From positions 869,501 to 933,500 of the forward strand of contig JAOTON010000337.1 in assembly GCA_034440635.1 (NCBI GenBank): DNA of 64,000 nt, given 5' to 3'. Origin of the DNA: Lepas anatifera (taxonomy: Eukaryota > Arthropoda > Thecostraca > Lepadidae). A program made the position numbers and the translations under genes. The notes below the pieces were generated by a model. The model was not told where the DNA came from. It saw only the letters and a program-made list of their open reading frames with translations, and ran no database searches. Each line of letters opens with the position of its first letter. Positions within the stretch are counted from its first letter, which is position 1. This document shows positions 12,111 to 24,490 of this stretch, one piece after another.

Positions 12111-12848
12111 GATAAATATAAAGTAAATTAATAAGAAAAGAAGTATCCAGTCTCTTCCATGTATCATATATAATGCCAAGAACATAAAAAAAATATAAAT
12201 ATATGCAGAGTTGGTTGAAAATGACTAAATTGCGGCCGTTGACTAATTTTTGCTCTGCCTTTTCAAGGAATCTTGCGATTTCTTTGCTATTGTCTCATAG
12301 GTTCTCTGTCAAATTTTTAACGATTAACATTGGTTAAAATGGCTTATTGCGACCGTTTCAGTGTATTCTAACAACATATTCAAGCAAGCAATGAAAATAC
12401 TTTTTCTAGATTTGTTGTAAACATGTAATTATTTCTGTTTTACACTCTCATGGTTATAAATAAGGCACATATTCGTTTCCTATCGAGGTTCAGAAATGCT
12501 TAGAACTTTGAAAACTTTCAAACTTTTGAAAACTTTCAAATTACATAAGCATTTTACATACGCTCAATCTCAGCTGCAACACTGCCCTCGCTTCGCAAAA
12601 CCTATCGGTTACAGGAGATTCAGCTTAGAGCATAATTTAGGGTGAAAATCCCCTCATAATCCCGTTTGGTGGATAATGGAGGGCGCCGATCGTAAATCAA
12701 CTCAGCTTTAAGGACGCGAAGTCTTCTTCTGCACCGCTCCTGTGTGATGATGGTGGTGTGGTCCACAGTCTCTTTTTTAGAAGTTTAACTCTCTTAACCA
12801 TTTTATTTGCATTGTGCATAGATATAAGTGTAAGACTATGTCCTACAC

Positions 12849-13020
12849 TTGTTTGGGTTTAACGACGCACCAACTGCCAAGGTCATACGGCGTCACCAAC
12901 TCTCACCCTGTTGGAAGGGGTTTTGAGGAGCAGATCGACTTATTCAGAGGCTCCGCCGGGATTTGAACCCGGGACCAGTGGCTTAGAAGGCAAGGGTTCT
13001 ATCCACCAAGCCTCCTCATC
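12849..13020 (-). mobile_element. SINE-2 copy, full length
   Basis: On the minus strand a tRNA-like head (ggcttggtggatagaacc, then cccgggttcaaatcccggc, a perfect B box) leads into the shared 3' domain gagttggtgacgccgtatga, ccttggcagttggtgcgtcg. It lies just upstream of the exon at 13151. Confidence 0.75.
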
Positions 13021-13150
13021 CCCGTGTAGGGCCATGTGTTCGTTGGCGTGTTGCCTGCGTGAAGAACCCAAACAGCGAAGGTGCCTCCCTAAATTTTGAA
13101 GATGACGTGCTGCGACCGCTCAGTTTCGAATGCGCTCGTCCGTCCGGCAG

Positions 13151-13418
13151 ATCCCGGGCACGTGCACGCCGGCGGAGCAGTGTTCAGTCTCCACGGTGCT
13201 GAACCAGCGACTGCAGGTACAGAGCACGGACCGTGTGCTGGTCCGTCTGCTCGTCTCTCCCAGCAACGCCACCACCGGCGCCTCGCTGGCCCTGAGGCCG
13301 GGCAGGCCGGGCCGCTCCGGGTGTACGGCCGAGGCGGGACACAGGGCCGCTGTGGTGGTCACTACTGGACAGGAGAGACGGCTGCCGCTGCCCAAGTCAG
13401 GACAACACCACTTCTTTG
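13151..13418 (+). CDS. Internal exon, beta-rich extracellular region of an EGF-repeat protein
   Basis: This GC-rich coding island has a splice acceptor (ccgtccggcag) directly before it and a strong donor (gtgaga) directly after it. It is open in one frame for 89 codons plus one base, with strong G/C preference at third positions, unlike the AT-rich surroundings. The peptide has paired cysteines near its start (CTPAEQC), alternating hydrophobic strands such as VLVRLLVSPSN, one N-glycosylation sequon (N-A-T) and ends near GQHHFF. I do not recognise the domain; it resembles an extracellular beta-sandwich. It ends in phase 1, which fits the exon at 47312 (the shared codon would be Gly). Which exons lie upstream is not visible. 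The exon and its strand are fairly secure; the assignment to the same gene as 47312 rests on phase match, base composition and shared extracellular character. Confidence 0.6.
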
Positions 13419-14206
13419 GTGAGATCACCGGCGCTGATGGCGTAGAAGGTAATGCACAGGCTTGATACAGCTAATGCGCTTTTGATTGTGGTTCGGATTT
13501 CTTCTGACACGGTTTTTAAGTCCCATAGGGAAATGTGATTTCCATCCTGCTCTTAAAGATATTGATATGCAAAAAGTAAATTTGAAGGAAGTTATTATTT
13601 CTATCTTTAACACGCGCAAACCAGGAGGGTTGGAAAAAGCTCACTTGGATATAATGTGGAGGCTTAGGGATAAGGATCATGTCACAAACTTCCATTGACC
13701 CGTGTCGAGGTCATGTCAATGAAGCCATAAAAGTCAAAGCTGGAGCATGCTGAATGCCAATTGGGAAATTCTATGATCGTACAAAAAACATTGTCACGAA
13801 TACACTGAAAGTGGACTACGGCCATGCAAGGAATATCTCACAAGATTTTCTCTGAAATTGGAAAGTCAAGGTGATTTCAAGGCTCTTGATATATCATGTC
13901 ACAATATAAGATACTATGAGAGTGAGAGGTCGGCCAAGGCCAGGCGATACTCTATAGAGCTACCCTCTATCACCAACACCACAACCCGCCTTGACAGGAG
14001 CTGCGGTGCTGGCCAGCCCAACTGACAGGTCGACATGCACGCTGCCAGGGCTGACTGTTCAGGGGGCAAACTGGAACATTGGGCTGCAGTACGAATCGCT
14101 GCTATTTTCGTCTGGACTCATCTTTTCAAAACACCAAATTGAGAGTTTTCTTCAAACCGCACTCATCATGATACTGGACCAACGCTTACATTGTTTGCCA
14201 AGTGCG

Positions 14207-14262
14207 CCTAGCAAGCAGCAATGCAGCAATGCAAGCAGCAAGTCAAGCAGCAATGCATGTGA
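14207..14262 (+). repeat. AGCA-rich simple repeat
   Basis: agcaagcagcaatgcagcaa and similar units repeat imperfectly. Confidence 0.7.
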
Positions 14263-14484
14263 GTTTTAAAGGTATAATCGGATCTGACGTTCTCAAATGA
14301 TGGGAGTTGAACCCAAAAGAAAACACTGGCTATTCGTGCAGTATCCCAATCTTCCAGCTTGCCCCCAAAAAATTCAACCCTGGCAGCATGCTTACTGGCC
14401 GACTTTTGTCGAGCGTGGGCTCTAGCCAATGGCATTGTGTTTAAACAGGGCTATAGTACCCGTAGAGCTGAACATTAGAGATTA

Positions 14485-14700
14485 ACCTTATAATCTTTGA
14501 CCTCAACCGACTTTGGTGTTGAGCCAGAGTTTCTATGATATAATATCATAATACAGGTCATAATGTCTAGCCTGATACTGGGTGGAGTAATCTGGCCGGA
14601 AGCACTGGGGTCAATGACCTTGAAAATAGCAGTATGATCCTGACTTTTGACCTCCGACTTTGACTTTTATGTGGGATGACCTTGGCATACCATCCCGAGC
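14485..14700 (+). mobile_element. Family G fragment
   Basis: This short segment matches the family G stretch around 7490-7675, including ggaagcactggggtcaatgacc and ccttggcataccatccc. Both ends are missing. Confidence 0.5.
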
Positions 14701-14870
14701 AGGGAATTTTTTAAGGAAAAGTCAGTGGGGGGGGCATTCTTTGTGCTGGCCGTTATAGTGTCTTCAAGGTATCAATACCCCATTTTGAGGATGTTTAATA
14801 AAACTTAGACGCGTTAGTGTTAATAAAATGTTTCTCAATTTTTGTGTTATTCCAGATTGTACATGCTGCC

Positions 14871-15773
14871 CAGGGCTGCCATTTTTTTGGTGGAAAAGGT
14901 CAAACCGAGTTAGAAAAAGGGCCAAAGAGGGGCAAAATTTCATTTTCAATAAAAGGGCCAAATAAATACCACAAAAGCCAGATTTGATGCTAAAACAACC
15001 CCTAATGGTAGTCATAACCCCGCAGAAAAAGCGACTTGTATCATTGTTTAAAATTGATTGTTGACAATTTGATATCGACTTGACGCAATACTTTTTTAGC
15101 ACACCACCCATTTAATACTGAGCCAGGGGTACTCTTCCAATCCCGCGTGATCATCAAATGATTTTATCCTCACAACCAGATCATTTGTTAGCATCATTAA
15201 TCATCTTGACCGCACCACTCCCGCTAATATTTAATGCTTTCTCTTTTTTCATCATCAGTGGAGTTTGAGGGCGTGTCGACGCCGACGGGCATTTTGCACC
15301 CATTTTCTCTTTTTTCAAACTATTCATTTTTTTCTCTTGAACAGTGGCGTCTCTATGATTTTGGTAAGTGGGTGGAGAGCGGAGCCTCAGAGGGCGCACT
15401 TTGCCATCACCTTTTCACCCAAAAGGCGCCTATAGTATTGGATCCTTTGAGTCCGGTTTTCGGTGGCCATCATTTTTTTGGATCGTGTTTTTAACAAAGT
15501 TCTGTCCCTCCCTTCCACCACAAAAACAATTTTGCTGATGCTCTGCTGCTCTTTCGGTGTCAGAATATCGTATTCCAGAGCGGAAGAGGTCAAAATAAGT
15601 CATATTTATGCAAGGGAAAAACCAGAAATAGCTTAGTTGCCAACAGCTAGAAAAAGGGGCAAATAGGCCCGATTCCATGGAAGGGCCAATTGAAAAAAAT
15701 CGCGGGGCCAAGCACGACAAAAAAGGCCCAATTCGAGGAATTTGGCTACGAAATGGCCAGCTTGGCAGCCCTG
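14871..15773. mobile_element. hAT-like non-autonomous transposon
   Basis: The element starts CAGGGCTGCCA and ends in its inverted form (tggcagccctg). The 8-bp flanks, atgctgcc and acgctgct, match at six of eight positions, compatible with an aged hAT-type duplication. Subterminal purine-rich strings (aaagggcca, ggggcaa) are repeated in inverted order at both sides. No transposase is encoded. Confidence 0.55.
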
Positions 15774-15779
15774 ACGCTG

Positions 15780-15876
15780 CTCAATAATAATAATTATTGT
15801 TGAGGGGCTTAAGGACGCATCAACTGTCAGGGTCATACGGCGTCGCCAACTCTCACCCTGTTGGGAGGGATTTTGG
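15780..15876 (-). mobile_element. SINE-2 copy, 5'-truncated, with target duplication
   Basis: Only the shared 3' domain and its aataattattattg tail remain. It is flanked by the 10-bp direct repeat CCTGACGCTG (15770-15779 and 15877-15886), the target duplication. The target overlaps the right end of the hAT-like element, so the SINE came later. Confidence 0.75.
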
Positions 15877-16080
15877 CCTGACGCTGATGCAATGTATTCG
15901 AAATGAAAGGGTGATTTTCTTATTTTTCTTTGTGAGTGTGGCAAGATAAGTACATTCCTATAGCATCGAACACAAGTCGTTCATAGGCTAAATCGAGATA
16001 GATTTTTATATACATACCTTCTATGATGTGTGACTTTGGCTGTCGAAATCATCTAGGGCATGTAGTACAAAAACCAGCTA

Positions 16081-16247
16081 ATAATTGTTTAGGCTTATCG
16101 ACACACCAAATGTCAGGGTCATATGGCGTCACCAGCTCTTCCTTCTTGGAAGGGTTTCTTGGGAGATAGTTTTATGATTTTAACGAGGGGCCGTGGTCGA
16201 ATATATAATCTCTCCCCATTTTCAACATCAAGGAATCTATGATAAAA
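16081..16247 (-). mobile_element. SINE-2 copy, diverged
   Basis: The 3' domain (reverse of aggcttatcgacacaccaaa, tgtcagggtcatatggcgtc) is followed by a decayed head containing ggccgtggtcgaat. Short flanks ccagctaa occur on both sides and may be the target duplication. Confidence 0.6.
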
Positions 16248-16299
16248 GCCAGCTAACAACTTATCGATTTTGCAGAAGAAATTGATGCAACGATCTCAC

Positions 16300-19200
16300 T
16301 ATAGATTTCACGCATGCTACAACAAGCGTCGGAAAAGGGGAGACCAGGGGGCTTGTCCCTACCCCTCCCCCCACCACCCAATTCTTGACCAGCAAGTTCT
16401 TGATCTCAGCCAAAATGGGGAAAACCGAAAATTTATAGAACCAGCCGCTGCGGAAGGCAACGAGGACCCCAAATTCTAACACTTTTTGGTACTAACGTGG
16501 AAAGTTTGTTGTCAGCATCAGGTTAATGTTTGGCTGGCCCCCTCACTTTTATACTTGAAGTTTGTTTGAAGTTTGAAGTTTGAACTCACTTCTATGTATG
16601 AAGTTTGGCTGGCCCCTGACGTTTATGTATGCTACCACCTCAATAATAAATAAAAAGACTAAGCACTTCATACTGCCACACCAGCAGCCTGTCTTACGCG
16701 CTTTGACTACACCGTGTCCCGTCTAATCCACGAACGAGCTCACAACTGACCTCGTGTGAAACGAGAGCATCATACAATCTTATGATACTGGCTGGGGTGT
16801 GAGCTTCTGGTCGGATAGAACATGATGTTTGATTGGTTGTAGGCCAGCGTTAATCTCCAGCGTTGTGATTAGTTGATGCTGAGGCCGCTTTGCCGGGATT
16901 TGCCGTAACTATGCGCTTTGTTTCGTCTTTGCACGATGGAGGAGACATCCACGGATGAAAATTGTTTAACACAATTTTTGTGGATTGCCAATTTGGCACC
17001 AGCAATAAACCTAAATTATCATTATCGGGTAGTGTTCTCTCTTATGTTCGTTAGGTGGGTTTGCATTTATTGATGTTTAAGTCATATTTTGTCTATTTCA
17101 CTAGGGGGGGCAATTTCCGGCAACTGGGGGGCATTGCGGCCGACTGGGGGGGGCAAATGGCCCCCCCAGTTAACATGTTAAAAAATGGCCTGATCCCGAG
17201 TATATGGCACTATGACCTCATTACTCTCTACAATGCAGGTGAAGTTGTGTGACTGTGCCAGAGGTGCAAGATGCTGGCTGTCACAAACTCATGCGACGTA
17301 TGCCTCCTCTGTACACAGAGCTGGAAATAATAATTGTATACTTGAATACTATTTCATATGCTGAATGTCCTCTACCTGTCCTTACTTTGCAGACAGGTTC
17401 TAGCACCAAACCATTACAGCCTAGTAGTAACTGAGTTTTCTTTATAGATCATGTTTTTTTGGAAGGAAAATTCAATTATGGGTATTTTTTCCAGTATTGG
17501 GGTTAACTATTATTGGCAACTCTGACTGCAGTTTCCATGACATGCATTTCTTTTAAGAAGTATCCATTTTGGAAGGAGTGTTTCTAATTATGGTACTTTT
17601 CATGATTAAATGTAGAATTATCATGAAAATAGTATTATTGGGAACATACCTATTAATGGGAGCGTACATTCAACAATTGGGAACCCTAGCCACAGCTTCC
17701 CCCACTAAACTTCTATCTCCATATCAACAAAGGGAAAAATGTATGTCAACATAGTATTTGAATCTACCTAAAATGTGTTGGTAAAGTGGACCTTAGGTAG
17801 TATTTTTATAAACACATAAATGCTTAAAATTTGCATCCACTCACGATCACACCTGCCTGGTATTCCTTTTGGTAAAAACTCTGGCACTAGCCTGCATAGA
17901 TGTAAATTATGTCTATTGCCTAATAGGTAGGGTATTGGAATTCACATACCAGAAAGATCCGGTAGTAAATTCTGTTTAACTCCATGCGTTCAGGTCCTGT
18001 GCTTGCTTACCACCACTGGTAGTAAGCAACACACCCCTAACCAGGTTTTTGAGTCTATTTCTTTCTGATTTGTGTGATTTTCTGAGATAAGGGGTCTCTC
18101 GGCCCCTCCAGTGCACTTAGCTCAGGCCCCTCTCCGTGTGGGTGTTAACACTTTGTGGAGGACTGCATTAGCACATATTTGCTATCTGTACGTAGTTAAA
18201 GTACCTGATCTGTACAATATTGATATGATAATTTGATCATGAAACTCACCTGAATCACTGTTGTTGCAGCCTGTTGCTGGCGCCAACTCCCCAACTTCCT
18301 CCAGCTCCAATCTATCTACCAATCTGGGCACAAATAAACTAAGGCACAAGCAGGCTAAGGAATAAAAACCAGCTTGATTGGGAAGTGCATGTCTTACAAT
18401 AGCCTATTCATCTTGATTAGCATGGGCAGCAATATTTATTCTAGTAGTTTTAGCCTGCACTTATCTTAAATATACCTAATGAATATGCCCTAAATAAGTG
18501 GCTTCCGCCTGTTTAATTTTGGGGCTCTACATCACTAAACATTTTAACTTGTTTGTGCTTTGGTTTAAGTGAATTGCTGCCCAGTTGTTTATTTTCTCAC
18601 CCCTTAGTACTTTTATTAGTGCTTTTAGGCGTACTTAATACTTAATTCGAAGAAATAGGGGCCATAAATCGAAGACACTCAAACCGTAAATATGATTTAA
18701 CCTGAAAAATGGACGAGGTACTTGATAAGTATCTGCGTTATCGTTAATGCCTTAAATATGCCCACAATCGTGTATTTCTCAAAAATTGACTGTCCATCCG
18801 TATCTGGCGGCACTTCCTGCAAACTACTAACAATCGCCCCATTGGGTGCTGTTAAATCTGGCAACTGTGACAGGCTTTGCTTTTCTGGCGGGGTCCTTCT
18901 TTTAGTAGAAACTGAACACAGTACCATATTTATTACTAATGGTACGCTATTGAGAACGAGCTGCTGTTAAAATATTCCCTACGCGCTTATTCTCTTTTCA
19001 AAATATGGGGTTTGGTTTGAGCCTAAGTCGATCGCTATTTGTCCATTATGACCTAATTTTCGTAAATGTGTCCAACCCGGTAGCCGAGTTGGCAATTCGT
19101 TGACTGTGCCATGGCATCATGACAATCTCAAAATGTAGACTTTTTATAGCCTATAACAAAAAAATATGTGCCAATTTTCAAAGCTATTTTGCATATCGAT

Positions 19201-20200
19201 GTGCCCATTTGTACTAAAAAAGCCAAGTACCTTTTTCTGATGCATACGTGTCTCCGGCTGTCACAGGACGTTAGGTACGGACACTTTGAGCCTCTTATGA
19301 ACAAAGCATCTGTAACTTTTCAACTTTAGCTTTAAGCCCGTTCAACCGAGATACCTAACCAGATCCTGCTCCGAATATCCGCAGTGTGATGCTGTCTGTG
19401 CTAAGTGGATTGATTTTATTGTCGGGTCTTAACCCAATAAAACTACCGCTACTAGATTACTAAAGATGTCGTTAACTAAGGCGCGGGCCATTTTCTGCCG
19501 GTTGGCAGGCTCGGCTACGAGATGCCACAGGGGAGGGCGACCGTCACCGTCCCCAGGCTGAGCGGGAAGATATGAGCCGATCCTCCGCTGGAACGAACTG
19601 CCCTTTACGCTACTGTTGAACCCCATGGGCTTGGTTTGCAGGATTTTAAGATAATGCACACACTCGTAGGCATTGGAAATGTTGTTGTGAAGGAATTGAT
19701 ATGGTCAGTAAGCGTTGTTATCGTGGTAAAAACTTGTTGGATCGCCAGGTATCGGTGGCAGGAGCCTACCGAATTCCTTTTCAAATGATACAAATAATCC
19801 CACTTTTTCCATGATTACCATGAGTATGGATTTGTTGCGTCTGTAAATTATTAAAACGACAGGTCGAAAACATGTCCTAGCTAATCTGACGCAACGATTT
19901 AGCTGCGGTTATAGTGGAGCTCAGCTTAGGAGAACAAAAATAACACCTGGCAACAGGCGCCAGAGCTTCCAAGCCACACAAATCCCAAGCTCAGCGGGTC
20001 AGCCGCCGTCCGCTCTGCTCCTGGTATAAACGCGAAGCCAAATCGTCTCAGGACTGGCCCTGAGTCTCGTTCTTTGTTCCTTTTACTCAGAGGCTGCGCC
20101 GGAGCTCAGTGTTCCTCCGCTCAGAACGGCGTGACAGCACACAAGTGGAGCTACTGAGAGATTACAAGATGGACTCTGTTTTGACTTATAGCATCATAGA
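16300..20200. other. Mostly unique DNA, no gene recognised
   Basis: A G-run/C-run hairpin at 17104-17170 followed by TTAA may be one end of a TTAA-type element. The segment ggcccctccagtgcac at 18102 resembles a family G end. A GC-rich patch at 19470-19640 has an open minus frame without recognisable domain. Confidence 0.4.
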
Positions 20201-20202
20201 AG

Positions 20203-20790
20203 GCGCATTGACGGGAGCGGATACCCGCCACTCTTGGGTTTGTCAGAAATTGCATGGAAGTGGCGGTGCGTGGAACTGCCGTACTGGGTATTCCTTTTCC
20301 TTGATCATTTTACGGCTTTTATGAAAATGTTGGGTCCAGTCATTTCAGACCAGGTCACATCGCAGGTTAAGTGGCCTTACCGGTAATTTATTTAAGATAG
20401 TATAAGTAAGAACAGGGTTAATCTTCGAACCTCAAATTCATATCACATAATGGGCCTACTGGGTACTGCACATTGTTGATAAGGATTTCTTATATCGATG
20501 ACCTAAGGTTAGGTACGAGCCATGGCCTCTTCATTGGAAATACACGGGGAAAATAGTTTAAGCTGAATAACGTTTGGATTTGCTTATCCTTGCGGTTCTA
20601 ACTATCTGCATTGTGACTTAAATTGTCATTGACCTGACCCCGGGTCAGTTGAAATCCTGTATTTGACCCAGCAAGGTCACATTATATACATGGCTGGATG
20701 CGACCTGCTGCGAGGATTCCAATCGTGTAGATTTGTTTGCTCAATCTCTACTAGTTCAGATGAAATGACTGAAAACCTTCATCTTTATCC
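20203..20790 (+). mobile_element. Degraded family B copy
   Basis: Starting at gcgcattgacggga, this stretch follows the family B order: gtaccc-like hairpin remnant, the AGGTCA cluster, the catatcacataatggg segment, the gatgacctaagg segment and the gacctagcaaggtca segment. It has many substitutions and no right end or TTAA flanks. Confidence 0.6.
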
Positions 20791-21639
20791 TATTCTTTTG
20801 TTGACATGCCTTTTGTCAATACCAAACCATGTCAGAACTGTTCCCTCTTCTCCGTGCTTCCCATTCCAGCGCAGGCTAACAAGCACAAACTTTGACAACG
20901 TTCTCTGTTTTGGCGTTTGCAAAACTTGGCAATGCTGATGGATATGAGGTTAAGGGAGTTTAAAATAAGCGTCCAAACTTTCCTTCAACCCGCAACTTTC
21001 AGTGAGTCTCGCTGTTAAAAGTTTTGGAAGTGTCACGCAAACAGCACTATCCTCAGATGTTTATGACGATGTGTATGCTTCCTCACTAGCAATAACGAGC
21101 TAAGACATGAAACAAGTTTGCTGTCGTCTAAACTTACGCAGGCGATGTGCCCTAGGAACATCGCTGCTTTACAATATTAAAAGGAGTCCTCGCTGGTAAA
21201 GTGTATTTCTACAAGGCAGAAATTTTGCGTGCGATATCACAAAACTGGTGAAATGGGTTTCATGACAAATGAATCCAGAAAACATGCCGGTTTGACTCTC
21301 CCAGAAGCATATACTTAGTAAGTTGCGCACTTTTCACCTTTTTATGTTACGCCTTCATTTACTCCCGGAAATCTTTCTATTTGTGACCACCAGAAGTTCC
21401 ATATTTACGACTCTCGTGATGCTCATGCTCTAAAAACGACCCTTTTGCTACCAAGCTTGTGCTTGGGAGACCGTATCGATAAAGATCGTCCAAACCAAAC
21501 TGAGTTAGCCTGAGCCTGTTACGGGGTATTTTTCAGCTTCCTCTTATTCCTCACACTTCGGAGCATATTTCCTTAGACTTTATAGGTAGGGAAACAAAAC
21601 TTTCAGTGCCTGTTGATAAATTATTGCTTTGTACTTTAA

Positions 21640-22451
21640 CACGCGTACTGGAGTGGGACCTCCGAGATCCCTCCACGTATATATCCAAGGTGGCCGGAGA
21701 ATCACTTATAACCGAATAACGAAACTCTGCACACTTAAGAGCATAAAAGGGCACGTCGATTAGTGAAAAAAATTAGGAAAATCGGTCCAAAATTATTTTA
21801 CTTATAGGCTTTCAAAGCTAGATCTACCTTTTGAGATCGCCCATTCGTGCGGTCGGACCAGTTCGTTTGCATTGGAGACCGAGTGGTGACGTCATGACGC
21901 TATATAAACAGGATGATATGTCAAGGTCCACCATATGAAGGTAGGGTCAAGGTCATACCAGTCATTCGGGGTCATTAGCTCGAGTAGTTCAATCAACTAA
22001 CGTTACCCAGTCTGACGTATATTAGGCTACGACGTCATAGTTAAGGTAATCCAACGTAAAGGACAAGGTCAAAGATCAAGGTCAAATTTCAAGGTCACAT
22101 GTCAAGTTGAACGGTCATAGGTAGAGGTCAATCCTCATTTCCCGCCCAATGGTTGTTATAGCACTATTGTGTACACTATAGGATAATAATGATAATTGTT
22201 GGGGCTTATCGACGCACCAACTGCCAGGGTCATACGGCGTCGCCAACTCTTTCCCTGTTGGTACACTATAGGAGGTATACCACATTGTGACGTCATAAAT
22301 CAATGGCCTTGCATGAACCTGCCCCAAAATTTAAGAAAGAGTGTTTGTGACCTTCCCTCTATTCTATGACTGTGGTCTGCCTTTTTGCATATGTTTTGCT
22401 TTTCCCGCATAATTACGACATTTTTCAATAGGTCCCCAGCACGGCTAATGT
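21640..22451 (-). mobile_element. TTAA transposon family G with a nested SINE
   Basis: TTAA at 21636-21639 and 22452-22455 flank the element. One end reads CACGCGTACTGGAGTGGGACC; the other ends ggggacctattg-like in reverse. The interior carries runs of half-sites such as caaggtcaaagatcaaggtca. A truncated SINE sits inside at 22183-22261 with an 11-bp target duplication. Confidence 0.7.
22183..22261 (-). mobile_element. SINE-2 copy, 5'-truncated, inside family G
   Basis: The shared 3' domain and ATT-rich tail are flanked by the 11-bp direct repeat TACACTATAGG (22172-22182 and 22262-22272). The repeat is family G sequence, so the SINE inserted into G. Confidence 0.8.
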
Positions 22452-22455
22452 TTAA

Positions 22456-23471
22456 CACGCGCCCCACTGGAGGGAGGGCGAAATTCGCCCCCTTCTCCTG
22501 GTTTGTCCCAGATAGCTCAAAAACAAAGAGACGCAGAACAACGAAACTTACGGTATCTTATTCCTGATCAATTTTACATATCTGACAAAATTTTTTAGTT
22601 AAGGTCATATCAGGTCAAGGAGCTATTCAGGGTCAAGTGACCCGACCTCAAAACCTAAAATTACGAGTTTGAAGCAGCGCCCAGGGAACATTAGCAAACC
22701 GATCAGTTTGAAACTTCCACAATATGATAAGGTCATTAGGGTCTACAATCTGTTGTCTTGGAATTTTGATATTGGTGACCTAAGGTGGGGTCAATTTTTT
22801 TATCACCCCATTATAAGTCTACGGTGAAAAATAGAATGGACTCGTTTTCAGTAAATGCTGAATAGATAAGGCTGCAAATCCTCAAACTGTCTATTCTTAC
22901 CACGATCTTGACCATAAAGTTGAGTTTTTTTAGCATCTGACCCCTCAAAGGTCATAACAGGTCACGGGAGCAGAGAGTGATTGTTTTGCCAATAACTTTT
23001 CACTGAATTGAGATAAAGCTCCCATTTGGCTTGCATTGTGTTTATATCGTCACGGGGAGTCGATTGATATGCAACATGACCATACCAGGTCACTCTGTGA
23101 CCCTGACCTAGGTCGAGGTCAGTTAATTTTCACTATTTGACCTAGCAAGGTCATGTTATACATCATTCGGTTCGCCGCGATAAGAGGAATCCAATGATGC
23201 ATAAATATTTGCTCTAGCTCCCCTGAGGGCAGATCTAGAGAGGGAAACGTACACTGCTCTGTGTTTTTAGCCTATGGAGCATTCTTTGACCTATGCTGAC
23301 CTCAATATTGACCTGGCGTAAAATTCTTCTTATAAATTATCTTCATCTTGTCAAGAGCTTTCGAACGCCGCCCGTAATTTTCTTTTAGCTTTCGTGGGGA
23401 ACGAGATACGGAGGGGGCGAAAAACGCCCCCAGCGGGACGCGTCATGCAAGGGACCCCAGCGGGGCGCGTA
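22456..23471. mobile_element. TTAA transposon family C, complete copy
   Basis: TTAA at 22452-22455 and 23472-23475 flank a 1016-bp element with ends CACGCGCCCCACTGG and, inverted, TACGCGCCCCGCTGGGG. GC hairpins (gggcgaaattcgccc and gggggcgaaaaacgccccc) lie inside each end. Numerous AGGTCA/TGACCT hexamers are present, including gacctaggtcgaggtca. Its left TTAA is also the right TTAA of family G at 21640-22451. No transposase. Confidence 0.85.
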
Positions 23472-24120
23472 TTAACTTGTATGACTTCGTTTGAACTTGA
23501 ACATATTGACCTAGGTCAATGAAAATTCAGTATGACATAGCTCACCATAATCCCCCCACCCTCCCAAACTGGTGATTTGTGAATTCAATTGGCTCTTGAT
23601 CCATGCTAATTTTTACGCCAACATCTACACTGGGTGTAAAATCAAAGCGATTTTTTGTTTTTCAAAAATGCAAATTTTCATATCACATTTCTAAAATAAA
23701 TTCTGAATTTTTACAAACTTATTTTTTCGCATTGCGTATTATAAACCACAGAATCAAATCAGAAAGCAAACGTCTATCTAGAAATTTTGGGAAACATTTT
23801 GAGGAACCATATGCCTGCTACTCGCATATGGAGAGACGTCATGACTATACTTCTAATGAAATTTCTCATTTACGGAAAAATCATTCTGGTTTCCCCTTCT
23901 ATAACTCACAACTAACTTTACGCTATGAAGACTTTCTTAAGATACTTACAATTTTTAGTGACGTCATTTCATAAAAGATACTAATAAAAAGGGGTCATAA
24001 ACACCGCTAAAACCTAAACACGTCATGTTTCACTGTTCCCTTACATACTTAAGGACTTTATACGTGTGTTCCACCTGTGAGAAAACGAAATGATATAATT
24101 TCATTGTAACGAGCGTTGCC

Positions 24121-24490
24121 CAATAATTCGAATGATCTGTAAAATTACCCTGACTGGACCTTAGGCCAAGACTGCAATATTACATTGCAATATCATGCCG
24201 TATATCATTCGAACCATTGGGTCGAGATGAACACATTGATGTCTTTGGCTTTGTTCTGGGTTTAATGAATGCTGAGCCCTAAGAAATTTCCCAAATGAGC
24301 TTAATTCTGGCCCATTTTGGCCCACTGTGATGTCATGGGTCAACGGATATGGTTCAAACTCGGCTCCAAAACCGAATAGGGTAAGCTGCCTTCAGCGCCG
24401 TTTCATTGCTATCCGTATCGCCTCTGGTTTTCCGAGATCGTAGGGGTCCGATCGGACCCCCCAGGCGGTGGTGTGCACGGGAAGAGCCCA
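24121..24490. mobile_element. Decayed element sharing the gatcggaccc hairpin end
   Basis: The stretch runs from ccaataattcgaatgatc through tgtcatgggtcaacggata to the palindrome ggtccgatcggacc at about 24448 and the ccaggcggtg end. It matches parts of 36771-37440 in mixed orientation. Confidence 0.35.

Larger units (their letters stand above)
10010..12172. mobile_element. Palindromic pair of truncated Penelope-like elements
   Basis: Two inverted copies of the 3' part of a Penelope-like retroelement face outward from a centre at about 11593-11617. After removing the transposon at 10341-11360, each arm is about 570 bp. Each arm holds the GIY-YIG endonuclease coding end, a 3' UTR and a hammerhead-ribozyme-like motif, and outer ends match through agagact/agtctct near 10025 and 12155. 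Inverted, 5'-truncated copies are a known arrangement for Penelope-like elements. An AT microsatellite (about 9962-10001) flanks the left end. Confidence 0.75.

Noticed and set aside
19429..19659. Minus-strand GC-rich open frame as an exon
   Set aside because: No clear splice borders and no recognisable domain.
20020..20110. TATAAA at about 20022 with downstream pyrimidine-rich stretch as a core promoter
   Set aside because: No convincing initiator position or downstream first exon; TATAAA is common in this AT-rich DNA.
23603..23974. 123-codon plus-strand frame
   Set aside because: AT-rich and lysine/phenylalanine/serine-rich as expected by chance in such DNA; no domain and no splice or promoter context.
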